Below, piece after piece: positions 1 to 7,299 of a DNA stretch of 64,000 bases (its first letter is position 1; every line of letters begins with the position of its first letter). A program made the position numbers and the translations under genes. The DNA comes from Streptomyces lucensis JCM 4490 (GTDB lineage: Bacteria; Actinomycetota; Actinomycetes; Streptomycetales; Streptomycetaceae): NCBI RefSeq assembly GCF_014650035.1, contig NZ_BMUE01000014.1, positions 147,451 through 211,450 of the forward strand, in the 5' to 3' direction. The notes under the pieces are model-generated. The model ran no database searches. It was given only the letters and a program-made list of their open reading frames with translations, and was not told where the DNA came from.

Positions 1-174
1 GTGCCACTCGGCCCGCAGCGTGCGTCCGGTGAACCGGGCAGGGCGTGCGAGCAGCGAGCACGGACGCGCCCCGCGGCCCCCGCCGGTCATAAGCCACGGC
101 AGCCCGTCGCCCCCGGCTCCCCCGTCTCGTGCACCGCCCGCTTCACCGCCCTCCCGGCCCATATGTCCTTTTGA

Positions 175-360
175 CGTCATCGTATAGAGGCGCCGGCACA
201 CTTCCGCACCGGCTCTCCGGCGCGGACGGCGCGGGCAGCGCGACGCCCGCCTCCAGCCTTCCCACGCCTGGACCTCGCGGTGCCGGTGGCCGAGCTGCGC
301 GACAAGCCGGTGGTGACGCGGAACGACCTGTTCGAGCTGCCCGTGCGGCTGAATCCGTAG
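175..360 (+). pseudogene. possible 3' remnant of an unidentified gene
   Basis: An open frame follows a TGA at 172 and runs to TAG at 358-360. Its last 30 or so residues (LDLAVPVAELRDKPV, then VTRNDLFELPVRLNP) look like real protein, with good codon bias. The sequence before that is low-quality and the frame is stopped upstream, so this may be the decayed tail of a gene whose body lay to the left. I do not recognise the family. The stretch 1-174 shows no convincing gene. A LacI-type operator follows directly, which would fit a sugar-related locus, but that is inference. Confidence 0.3.
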
Positions 361-378
361 CCCCGCCCGCGGCACGCC

Positions 379-409
379 TTGACTTGGAGAGCGCTCCAAC
401 TCGTAGCGT
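379..409 (+). promoter_or_regulatory. promoter with embedded LacI-family operator
   Basis: TTGACT (379-384) and TAGCGT (404-409) resemble Streptomyces -35 and -10 boxes with a 19-nt spacer. Between them lies TTGGAGAGCGCTCCAA (384-399): arms TTGGAG/CTCCAA around AGCG, the shape of LacI/GalR-family operators in actinomycetes. An operator here would block RNA polymerase directly. The likely target is the aldo/keto reductase starting about 135 nt downstream. No LacI-family gene is in the window, so the repressor would act in trans. Confidence 0.6.
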
Positions 410-544
410 CGAAGACACCCGGAGCGCCGTCCCCGCACCCGGTCTCCCTCACGGGATGCCGGGTGCCGGGATCCGTCGCCGGACGGAGGCAGACCCGCGC
501 CCGGGAGACGAACGGCACGCGTGCACGAAAGGCTGGGACACCAC

Positions 545-1534
545 ATGCACAAGCGCAGTCTGGGAGACCTCCAGGTATCGGCCATCGGCCTCGGATGCAT
601 GGGGATGTCCGCCTTCTACGGCTCCGCCGACCAGGAGGAGGGCATCGCGACCATCCGGCGCGCCCTGGAACTCGGCATCGACTTCCTCGACACGGCGCAG
701 CTCTACGGCCCGCTGACCAACGAGTCGCTGGTCGGGGAGGCGATCCGGGGGCATCGCGACGAGTACGTGATCGCGACGAAGTTCAACTACCGGATGGACG
801 ACGCCGTACCCGGTGACATGAGCTCGATCGGCCGGCAGGACGGCTCGGCCGAGCACGTGCGCAGCTCCGTCCACGGCTCCCTGGAGCGTCTGGGCACCGA
901 CCACATCGACCTGTACTACCAGCACCGGGTCGACCCGGACGTGCCGATCGAGGAGACGGCCGGCGCGCTGGGCGAGCTGGTCGCCGAGGGCAAGGTGCGG
1001 TACATCGGGCTGAGCGAGGCGAGCGCGGAGACCATCCGGCGCGCCCACGCCGTGCACCCGGTCACCGCCGTGCAGAGCGAGTACTCGCTGTGGTCGCGGG
1101 ACGTGGAGGCGGAGGTGCTGCCCGCCTGCCGGGAGCTCGGCATCGGCTTCGTGCCGTACTCGCCGCTCGGCCGCGGCTTCCTCGCGGGGCGCTTCAGCTC
1201 CCCCGACGAGCTGGACGAGAACGACTTCCGCCGCAACAACCCCCGCTTCACCGACACCAACCTGGACGCGAACCTGCGGCTGGCGGAGAAGGTCAAGGAG
1301 ATCGCCGCCGAGAAGGACGTGACCCCGGCCCAGCTGGCGATCGCCTGGGTGCTGGCCCAGGGCGAGCACCTGGTGCCGATCCCGGGCACCAAGCGCCGCA
1401 CCTACCTGGAGCAGAACGCCGGCGCGACCGGCATCGAGCTGACCGGGGAGGACCTGGCCCGGATCAACGCCGAGCTGCCCGAGGCGGCGGGCGAGCGGTA
1501 CGACGAGGCGGGGATGCGGGCGGTCAACCGCTGA
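545..1534 (+). CDS. aldo/keto reductase
   Basis: NAD(P)H-dependent oxidoreductase of the AKR superfamily, cytosolic, 329 aa, a usual length. The catalytic tetrad is visible: D49 and Y54 (in FLDTAQLYG), K79 (ATKFNY) and H127 (DLYYQHRVDP). The C-terminal GTKRRTYLEQN is the coenzyme phosphate-binding segment. It resembles the AKR13/YakC-like group that reduces aldehydes or sugar-derived carbonyls; the substrate cannot be read. ATG 545 is preferred over GTG 521 because family members begin just before the first beta strand (RSLGDLQVSAIGLG). The gene stands alone behind the LacI-type operator at 384-399, suggesting carbohydrate-dependent expression, and a hairpin follows its stop. Confidence 0.9.
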   Translation: MHKRSLGDLQVSAIGLGCMGMSAFYGSADQEEGIATIRRALELGIDFLDTAQLYGPLTNESLVGEAIRGHRDEYVIATKFNYRMDDAVPGDMSSIGRQDGSAEHVRSSVHGSLERLGTDHIDLYYQHRVDPDVPIEETAGALGELVAEGKVRYIGLSEASAETIRRAHAVHPVTAVQSEYSLWSRDVEAEVLPACRELGIGFVPYSPLGRGFLAGRFSSPDELDENDFRRNNPRFTDTNLDANLRLAEKVKEIAAEKDVTPAQLAIAWVLAQGEHLVPIPGTKRRTYLEQNAGATGIELTGEDLARINAELPEAAGERYDEAGMRAVNR

Positions 1535-1540
1535 CGGCGC

Positions 1541-1573
1541 GGGTGCGGGGATTCCCGGGCGGGCCCCGCACCC
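1541..1573 (+). terminator. hairpin after aldo/keto reductase
   Basis: Perfect 10-bp stem GGGTGCGGGG/CCCCGCACCC (1541-1550 with 1564-1573) and a 13-nt loop, seven bases after the aldo/keto reductase stop. No T-run follows, as is common for Streptomyces terminators. Confidence 0.55.
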
Positions 1574-1811
1574 CGTCGGCGAATCCGGCGTACGGGGCCT
1601 GTGAGGAACCCCACGCACGGGGACAAGTGCCGTCTGCACACCGGAACTTGTGGTTCGTACTGCCCTGCGGGCGAGCTCGGTGGCGACGACTCGCCCGTCC
1701 CGTCTGCCAGCATGGTCGGCGCCCTGACCAGGCGCCCTGGCCGTGCAGCGCAGCCGGCCCGACGGGGTCCGCCGGTCCTTCTTCCCACCGACTGGTTGCC
1801 GAGACCCCGCC

Positions 1812-3146
1812 GTGCCCTGTGCCCCCGTCCCTCCCCCGTCCCCGGACCGCGCCCGCGCCGCCTCGCGCTCGCCCTGGCGGTCCCTGCGCCACCGCGGCAT
1901 GCGCTGGTGGTCGGCCGCGAACTTCGTCTCCAACGCCGGCACCTGGATGCAGCTCACTGTGCAGAACCTGCTCGTGCTGCACATCACGGGCTCGGCGGCG
2001 GCCACCGGCCTGTCGATGTCCGTACAGGCGGCGCCCGCGCTGTTCGTCAGCCTGCTGGGCGGCGCGGCCGTGGACCGCTGGCCCCGGAAACTGACGGTGG
2101 CCGTCAGCCAGGCCCTGCTCGGCGCGGTCGCCTTCACCACGGCGCTGCTCGTCGCGCTGGACCGGATCGACGTGACGTCGCTGCTGGTGCTGGCCGCCGT
2201 GACCGGCGTCATCGCCACCGTGGACGGGCCGGCGTGCGCGCTGCTCGGCAACGATCTCGTCCCCGTGGAGGACGTGCCGTCCGCGATCGGCGTCGGCGCG
2301 CTCGTGCACAGCGCGGGCCGGCTGGCCGGTACCGCCCTCGCCGGTGTGACCGTCGGCTTCCTCGGCACCTCGGCGGCGTACGCCGCCAACGGGCTGTCGT
2401 TCCTCTTCGTCGCGTCGGTCGTGCCGTTCCTGCGGCCCGCTCCCGGTGCCGTCAAGGAACCGGCGACCGGGGTGCGGGCCGTCCCGGCCCGCGCGGAGAT
2501 GACCGTGCGGGAGGGACTGGTCTACTTCGCGCGCCGCCCCCGCCTGGTCGCGCTGGCGGGCATCACCGGGCTCAGTTCCGTCTTCGGCCGCAACTACGGC
2601 CTCACGCTCGCCGTCCTCGTCACGGGCCCGCTCGCGGGCGGCGCCGGCGCGTTCGGCACCGTCTCCACGGTCCTGGCCGTCGGCGGCATCGTCGGCGCCG
2701 TCCTCGGCGCCCGGCTGCGCAGGCCGTCCGTACGGACCGTGGGCCTGCTCGCGGCCGCGGGTGCGCTGCTCCAGGCGGTCGCGGGGCTGTCGCCGTCGCT
2801 GGCGGTCCTGCTGGTGCTGGTGCTGCCGATGGCCGTGGTGGAGTCGGTGTCCGACACCGCCGGCACGGCCGTGCTGCAGACCGATCCGCCCGCGCACCTG
2901 CGGGGCCGGGTGCTCGGGGTGTGGAGCAGCGTCGGCACGGTCTGGAGCCTCGGCGGGCCGCCCCTGCTGGGCCTGCTCATGGAGTGGGCGGGGGCCCGCG
3001 GCGCCCTGGTCGGCGGCGGTCTGCTCATCGCGGGGTCGGTGGGCGCGGGCCTGCTGGTACGCCGCCGCGGCGTCCCGGTGGCGGTGACGGTGACCGCGAA
3101 GGACGGCGACGTGACCGGCCGGGAGGCCCTGGGCACGGCCGCCTGA
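1812..3146 (+). CDS. MFS transporter (DHA3-like exporter)
   Basis: Integral membrane protein of about 444 aa with roughly 12 hydrophobic segments, starting at NFVSNAGTWMQLTVQ. The conserved loop after TM2 is present as GGAAVDRWPRK, a variant of the MFS GxxxDRxGRR motif. Spacing and sequence resemble the MFS_3/EntS-type group (multidrug or siderophore exporters), but the substrate is unknown. The start is uncertain: GTG 1812 gives a short basic N-terminus before TM1, while an in-frame GTG at 1743 adds 23 poorly conserved-looking residues. A strong terminator hairpin follows. The gene before it is unrelated, and no regulator is adjacent. Confidence 0.85.
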   Translation: MPCAPVPPPSPDRARAASRSPWRSLRHRGMRWWSAANFVSNAGTWMQLTVQNLLVLHITGSAAATGLSMSVQAAPALFVSLLGGAAVDRWPRKLTVAVSQALLGAVAFTTALLVALDRIDVTSLLVLAAVTGVIATVDGPACALLGNDLVPVEDVPSAIGVGALVHSAGRLAGTALAGVTVGFLGTSAAYAANGLSFLFVASVVPFLRPAPGAVKEPATGVRAVPARAEMTVREGLVYFARRPRLVALAGITGLSSVFGRNYGLTLAVLVTGPLAGGAGAFGTVSTVLAVGGIVGAVLGARLRRPSVRTVGLLAAAGALLQAVAGLSPSLAVLLVLVLPMAVVESVSDTAGTAVLQTDPPAHLRGRVLGVWSSVGTVWSLGGPPLLGLLMEWAGARGALVGGGLLIAGSVGAGLLVRRRGVPVAVTVTAKDGDVTGREALGTAA

Positions 3147-3147
3147 A

Positions 3148-3175
3148 CCGGCGCCGTCGGTCACGACGGCGCCGG
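3148..3175. terminator. bidirectional terminator hairpin
   Basis: CCGGCGCCGTCG (3148-3159) and CGACGGCGCCGG (3164-3175) form a perfect 12-bp stem with a GTCA tetraloop immediately after the MFS stop. It lies between convergent genes (MFS on +, phosphoesterase on -). Confidence 0.75.
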
Positions 3176-3321
3176 CCTGGGCACCGAGGCACCGAGCAGC
3201 TCGCCTTCGGCGTCCTGGTCTCCCCCGCGCCACCCGTGCGGGTGTCGTTCCCGGCCACGCAGGGCCTCTGCTGAGCGTCCTCGCCGTAGGCGGCCTCCGG
3301 TTCGCGGCCGCTGTGCTCTCC

Positions 3322-4065
3322 TCAGCCCGTCGGCCGCTGGTCCCGGCCGGGCAGGTGGTACACGTGGAAGGCCTGTCCGATCACCGGCTGGGCGACGTTG
3401 CGGACGCGGACACCGCCGCTGGTCATGCCGTGCTCGGTGCCCGCGTGGGCGTGGCCGTGCACGGCGAGGTCGGCGCCGCCGGTGTCGATGGCCTCCGCGA
3501 GCAGATAGCTGCCGAGGAACGGGTAGATCTCCGGCGGCTCCCCGGCCAGCGTGTCCGGCACGGGCGAGAAGTGGGTCAGGGCGATCCGCACGTCGCAGTT
3601 CCAGTCGCCCAGGTCCCGCAGCGCGCCGTGCAGGCCGTCGGCGCACCGCCGGGAGTAGCGGACGAACTCCTTCATGAGCGGTTCGCCGAACTCCCCCGCG
3701 CAACGGCCGACGAAGCCGCCGCCGAACCCCTTCGTCCCGGCCACCCCGATCCGTGCCCCGTCGGCGGTGACGACGGCGGCCTGGCCCTCCAGGACGTGCG
3801 CGCCGGCGTCCCGGAGGATCGCGGTGACCTCCTCGGGCCGTTCGTCGTGGTGGTCGTGGTTGCCCAGGACGGCCACGACCGGCACCCCGATGTCCTTGAT
3901 CTCGCGGGCGACGACCGCGGCCTCCTCCGGTGTGCCGTGCCGGGTGAGGTCGCCGGCGAGCAGCAGCACGTCGGCGCACTCGGGCAGGGTCTCGAACGAG
4001 GGGCGCAGCGTGCCCTGGTTCTCGGGAGCCATGTGGATGTCCCCGACGGCCGCGACGCGGATCAT
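3322..4065 (-). CDS. calcineurin-like metallophosphoesterase
   Basis: Two-metal phosphoesterase, 247 aa. All signature motifs are seen: GDIH (D9, H11), AGDL (D39), GNHDH (N69, H70) and the late HGHAH. These bind the di-metal centre and the phosphate. The substrate (nucleotide, cyclic nucleotide, RNA end or protein phosphate) cannot be decided. ATG 4065 begins right at the first beta strand (MIRVAAVGD) and overlaps the BON gene stop by 4 nt (ATGA), so it is translationally coupled as the third gene of a nucleotidyltransferase-BON-phosphoesterase operon. That arrangement suggests it reverses or processes something made by the first gene; this is inference. Confidence 0.9.
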   Translation of the reverse strand: MIRVAAVGDIHMAPENQGTLRPSFETLPECADVLLLAGDLTRHGTPEEAAVVAREIKDIGVPVVAVLGNHDHHDERPEEVTAILRDAGAHVLEGQAAVVTADGARIGVAGTKGFGGGFVGRCAGEFGEPLMKEFVRYSRRCADGLHGALRDLGDWNCDVRIALTHFSPVPDTLAGEPPEIYPFLGSYLLAEAIDTGGADLAVHGHAHAGTEHGMTSGGVRVRNVAQPVIGQAFHVYHLPGRDQRPTG

Positions 4066-4340
4066 GTGAGGTCCTCCCCGTGATCGGGCGAGGAGGTCCC
4101 GGCGACGAGGATGTCGCAGTGCACCGGATGCCCCGCCAGTTCCTCGCGTGCCATGTGCACGATCTCGTCCCGGCACTGGGTGGACGGCACGGTGCCGGTC
4201 AGCAGGACGGCGTCGCCGCGCAGTTCCAGCCGTACCCCGAGCTCCCCGAGCGGTCCGGCGGCGAGGTGGTCGGCTAGGTGGGCGACGCGGTAGTCCAGGT
4301 TCGCCGCCCCCGGCGGGGGTGGCGCGCTTGCGTCGGTCAT
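4062..4340 (-). CDS. BON-domain protein
   Basis: Small protein of 92 aa. Residues about 30-82 form a BON-like alpha/beta fold, with the typical core LELRGDAVLLTGTVPSTQCR and a helix REELAGHPV. BON domains usually bind lipids or carbohydrate polymers, or act as small regulatory modules. There is no signal peptide, so it is probably cytosolic. It overlaps the genes on both sides by 4 nt (ATGA at each junction), so it is made stoichiometrically with the nucleotidyltransferase and the phosphoesterase. It contains two Cys (in STQCRDE and HCDILV). Confidence 0.7.
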   Translation of the reverse strand: MTDASAPPPPGAANLDYRVAHLADHLAAGPLGELGVRLELRGDAVLLTGTVPSTQCRDEIVHMAREELAGHPVHCDILVAGTSSPDHGEDLT

Positions 4341-5023
4341 GGCTGCCTCTCCTGGGGGGCGATCACGTTCAGGCGTTCGAGGAGGAAGAGGAAGGCGGCC
4401 GGCATGGGCTGGTCGCCGCAGGTGACCCGCACCTCGTCCCAGTCGACCTTCTCCCGCACGGCTCGGGCCACCGGCAGAACCGATCCGAAGTCGCAGTAGT
4501 GCTCCGAGAAGGCGCTGATCAGGCTGCGGATCAGGTCGGTCGGGGACAGGACGGGCATGAGCACCGAGTCGACGGGCAGGACATGGGCCCGGTCGAGCAT
4601 GTCCTTCGCCACGGGCTGGTGTGCGAGGGCGAAGATGATGTCGACGTTCTGCCCGTGGCAGGTGGTCTTCAGCAGCCAGTCCTCGGGCGGGGTGCGTACG
4701 GCGAGGCCGGCCTCCCGCAGGGTGGCGGCCACCGCCTCGGCGTCGTCGGGCAGGACGCAGAAGTCGGCGTCGTGCTGGAGGTAGCGGCTGCCGCCGTGGG
4801 CGTAGACGGCCACGCTCCCGGCGAGGGCGAAGGGATGGCCCGCGCGCTTGAGGAGGGCGCCGATCCGTTTGGCGGCCTCCAGGATCGCCTGGCTGCGGTC
4901 GTGCGGCAGGTCCGGCGTCCGGGGCTCGGGAGGGTCCTGCTGCTTCTGCGCGTCCGCCGCGAGGCGGAGTCCGGTGACCTCCGGTCGCCCGGCGGGCGCG
5001 GTGTCCTCCCCGTTGTGCGTCAT
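4337..5023 (-). CDS. nucleotidyltransferase-fold protein (AbiEii/MNT-like)
   Basis: Protein of 228 aa with a nucleotidyltransferase core at about 45-180. It shows a glycine-serine turn in FALAGSVAVYAHGGSRYLQ followed by HDADF, which supplies the two metal-binding acids, and a later VDIIF beta strand with the third acid. The layout matches the AbiEii/MNT-like group of the DNA polymerase beta superfamily, which includes toxins that transfer nucleotides to RNA or protein. ATG 5023 has a strong site GGAGAGGAC. It is first in a three-gene overlapping operon with a BON protein and a metallophosphoesterase. Whether it is a toxin, an RNA-repair enzyme or a housekeeping transferase is open. Confidence 0.7.
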   Translation of the reverse strand: MTHNGEDTAPAGRPEVTGLRLAADAQKQQDPPEPRTPDLPHDRSQAILEAAKRIGALLKRAGHPFALAGSVAVYAHGGSRYLQHDADFCVLPDDAEAVAATLREAGLAVRTPPEDWLLKTTCHGQNVDIIFALAHQPVAKDMLDRAHVLPVDSVLMPVLSPTDLIRSLISAFSEHYCDFGSVLPVARAVREKVDWDEVRVTCGDQPMPAAFLFLLERLNVIAPQERQP

Positions 5024-5534
5024 GTCCTCTCCATTCACGGCACCCTGCACCCTGTCCCCCGGGCGGCCGGCCGGCCCCGGGGGAGATACGGGTACCCGGC
5101 GCACCCGTGCCGACACGGCTCACGCGCCGACGGTGCCGGTGGCGGCCCTCCCCCGGGCGTCACGCGGCGACGGCGTGGGCCCGTGGCAGCCGGCCGGCCC
5201 GGGACCGGCGGAGTCACCCTGGCGGGCGGCCACCGGGGTGGCTTCGCGCGCCCCCCGGGGGCCGGACCGGGCCGCACGGTAGGCCGGGCCCCGTGGTGAG
5301 GGGTACGGACGCTTGGCGTGCCCCTCGCCGGGCGGCGGCCGCGGACCACCTCCGGTACGGCCCGACCGGCTCCGCCGACCGCGGCTCGACCGGTTCCGCC
5401 GAACGGTCCGCCAACCGGTCCGCCGACCGGTTGGACCGGTTCTCCCACGGGCCGGCGGACAGGCCGGGACGCGGCCCGGGCCGGCGGCGCCCGGCGAGTG
5501 GCCGCGCGGCCGCCCCGGGAGCAGGCTGGTAGGC
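5024..5534. other. 511-bp intergenic region between divergent genes
   Basis: Very GC-rich region with no convincing coding sequence; open frames here have arginine/proline-rich composition typical of out-of-frame reading. It holds the upstream regions of the nucleotidyltransferase operon (-) and the PP2C gene (+), and an iterated ACCGGTTCCGCC-like repeat at 5363-5446. Confidence 0.5.
5363..5446. repeat. iterated short direct repeats (ACCGGTTCCGCC-like)
   Basis: About seven imperfect copies of a 9-13-nt unit, e.g. GACCGGCTCCGCC (5363), GACCGGTTCCGCC (5388), GAACGGTCCGCC (5401), AACCGGTCCGCC and GACCGGTTCTCCC, ending about 90 bp before the PP2C start. It could be a cluster of regulator sites or simple-sequence expansion. 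Confidence 0.55.
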
Positions 5535-6722
5535 ATGAGTCCCCGGCCCCGGGTCGCGGGCGAGCGGCGGCCGTGGCTGTCGACGCACGCGCTGCTGCTG
5601 CTGCCGATCACACTCATCGTGGTGATCACGGTGGTGGACACCCAGGCACCCACCAGCGTCCACCTCGGGCCGGCCCTGGTGATCGCCCCCGCGCTCACGC
5701 CCTCCTTCGCCGGGCCCCGGACCACGGCGGCCGTCGGAGCGCTGGCGGTCGGCGCCCAGATCCTGATCGCCCACACCCACGGCGGGCTCGGCACCACCAA
5801 CCACATCGTGCAGATCATCACCCTGGCGGTGCTCTCGGCGCTCCTGGTGCTCTACAGCGCCCTGCGCGAGCGCCGGCAGGCCCAGCTGGCCCAGGTCCGG
5901 ACGGTCGCGGAGGCCGCGCAGCACGTGCTGATGTGGCCGCTGCCCGAGCACATCGGCCCGCTGCGGATCGCCTCGCTGTACCTGGCCGCCGAGGACGAGG
6001 CGCAGATCGGCGGTGACCTGTACGCGGCGACCCGGGGCGGCGACGCGGTGCGCGTCCTGATCGGCGACGTCCGCGGCAAGGGCCTGTCCGCCATCGGTGA
6101 GGCCGCCCTGCTGCTGAGCGCCTTCCGGGAGAGCGCGCACCGGCGCATCCCGCTGGCCGAGCTGGCCGGCAGCCTGGACCAGAGCGTCAGCCGTTACGCG
6201 GCGGACCTGGAACCGGCGGAGGAGGCGGGTGAGCGGTTCGCCACCGCCCTGCTGGTGGAGATCCCCGACCACGGCCAGGTCACCCGGATGACCAGCTGCG
6301 GTCATCCGCCGCCCCTGCTGCTGAGCCCCGGCCATGTGGTCACGGTTCCGACCCTGCATCCGTCACCGCCGCTCGGCGTGCACGCGGGCACCGAGCACAC
6401 CCTGGACGTGTTCTCCTTCGAACCGGGCGACACGCTGCTGCTCTACACGGACGGTGTCGTGGAGGCCCGTGACGCCGGCGGCCGGTTCTATCCGCTCGCC
6501 GAGCGGGTCGCGCGCTGGACCGAGGACAGTCCCGAGGCGCTGATACACCACCTGCGGCGCGACCTGCTCGGCCATGTCGGCGGCCGGCTGGGCGACGACG
6601 CCGCGCTCATCGCCCTGCACCGCACGCCCGTGGACCGGCACCGCCACCACGGACGCGTGGCCACGGCCGACGCCTTCCGGCACGGCCCCGCCCCGGGTTC
6701 GCGCCGGCAGACCGGACCCTGA
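5535..6722 (+). CDS. membrane PP2C/SpoIIE-type protein phosphatase
   Basis: Serine/threonine phosphatase of 395 aa. Residues about 10-110 contain three or four hydrophobic helices (LLLLPITLIVVITVV onward) that anchor it in the membrane. A PPM/SpoIIE catalytic domain follows (about 140-375): IGGDLYA and LIGDVRGKG give metal-binding aspartates, then CGHPPPLLL, LLLYTDGVVEAR and the terminal GDDAALI. No sensor domain is visible other than the membrane part. ATG 5535 has GGGAGCAGG upstream. Such enzymes dephosphorylate anti-sigma factor antagonists and so release stress sigma factors. No partner lies next to it. Its tail is His/Arg-rich. Confidence 0.88.
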   Translation: MSPRPRVAGERRPWLSTHALLLLPITLIVVITVVDTQAPTSVHLGPALVIAPALTPSFAGPRTTAAVGALAVGAQILIAHTHGGLGTTNHIVQIITLAVLSALLVLYSALRERRQAQLAQVRTVAEAAQHVLMWPLPEHIGPLRIASLYLAAEDEAQIGGDLYAATRGGDAVRVLIGDVRGKGLSAIGEAALLLSAFRESAHRRIPLAELAGSLDQSVSRYAADLEPAEEAGERFATALLVEIPDHGQVTRMTSCGHPPPLLLSPGHVVTVPTLHPSPPLGVHAGTEHTLDVFSFEPGDTLLLYTDGVVEARDAGGRFYPLAERVARWTEDSPEALIHHLRRDLLGHVGGRLGDDAALIALHRTPVDRHRHHGRVATADAFRHGPAPGSRRQTGP

Positions 6723-6785
6723 CGAGTGCCGCTCTCCGGGGCACCGCACCCTCAGGAGGGCACCGCCTGCCGCACGGCGGCATGA

Positions 6786-6809
6786 GCCCCGCCCCGAGTG
6801 GGGCGGGGC
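6786..6809. terminator. bidirectional terminator hairpin
   Basis: GCCCCGCCCC (6786-6795) and GGGGCGGGGC (6800-6809) form a perfect 10-bp stem with GAGT loop, between the convergent PP2C and WXG-like genes. The rest of 6723-7000 shows nothing else. Confidence 0.65.
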
Positions 6810-7000
6810 GGGACCGCACGCCCCGGCTTACGGGTCAAGGACCGGCTCGGACATGTGTCTCGTTCCCCCGGTTTCCTCGCGGCGGCCGGAGCGAACCGGC
6901 CGTCGACGGACCGTAAGACCGCTTCCGCCGCGCCCGGGTTCCGCTGCTTTCGGCCGTCTTCGCCGGCCGGAACACGCCACTGCCGCGCGAGGGCCAGGGC

Positions 7001-7264
7001 TCAGGCGCCGGCTCGCGTGGGCGGCGACAACGCCTCGGCCGCGGCGCGCAGTTGCCGCGCCGCCGTGGTGCAGGCGGCGGCCTGCCGTGCCAGGGCGGGG
7101 CCGCTCCACCGCGGTGCCGCCGGGCAGGCGGTGAGCATGGCCGCCGTGCCGAGCAGCCGGCGGGCACAGTCGTCCATCAGGTCGGCGTCCGCCCGCAAGG
7201 TGTCGGCGTGCGCGGGAGGTTCCCCGGCCGCGCACACGGCCGCTCGGGGGATCTCGGTCACCAT
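7001..7264 (-). CDS. WXG100-like small helical protein
   Basis: Protein of 87 aa, nearly all helical by composition, in the shape of two alanine-rich helices separated by a turn containing WSG (in APRWSGPALARQ). That fits the helix-WxG-helix hairpin of ESX/type VII-associated WXG100 proteins, though the typical C-terminal YxxxD/E signal is not evident. ATG 7264 is preceded by GGGAG with good spacing; ATG 7276 is a weaker alternative. It sits 35 bp after the large hydrolase/decarboxylase-like gene on the same strand, so the two form an operon and may interact. Family assignment rests on length and motif only. Confidence 0.55.
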   Translation of the reverse strand: MVTEIPRAAVCAAGEPPAHADTLRADADLMDDCARRLLGTAAMLTACPAAPRWSGPALARQAAACTTAARQLRAAAEALSPPTRAGA

Positions 7265-7299
7265 GGCGGCTCCCATCCGGCTGGAGTCGTGGGGTCGGG

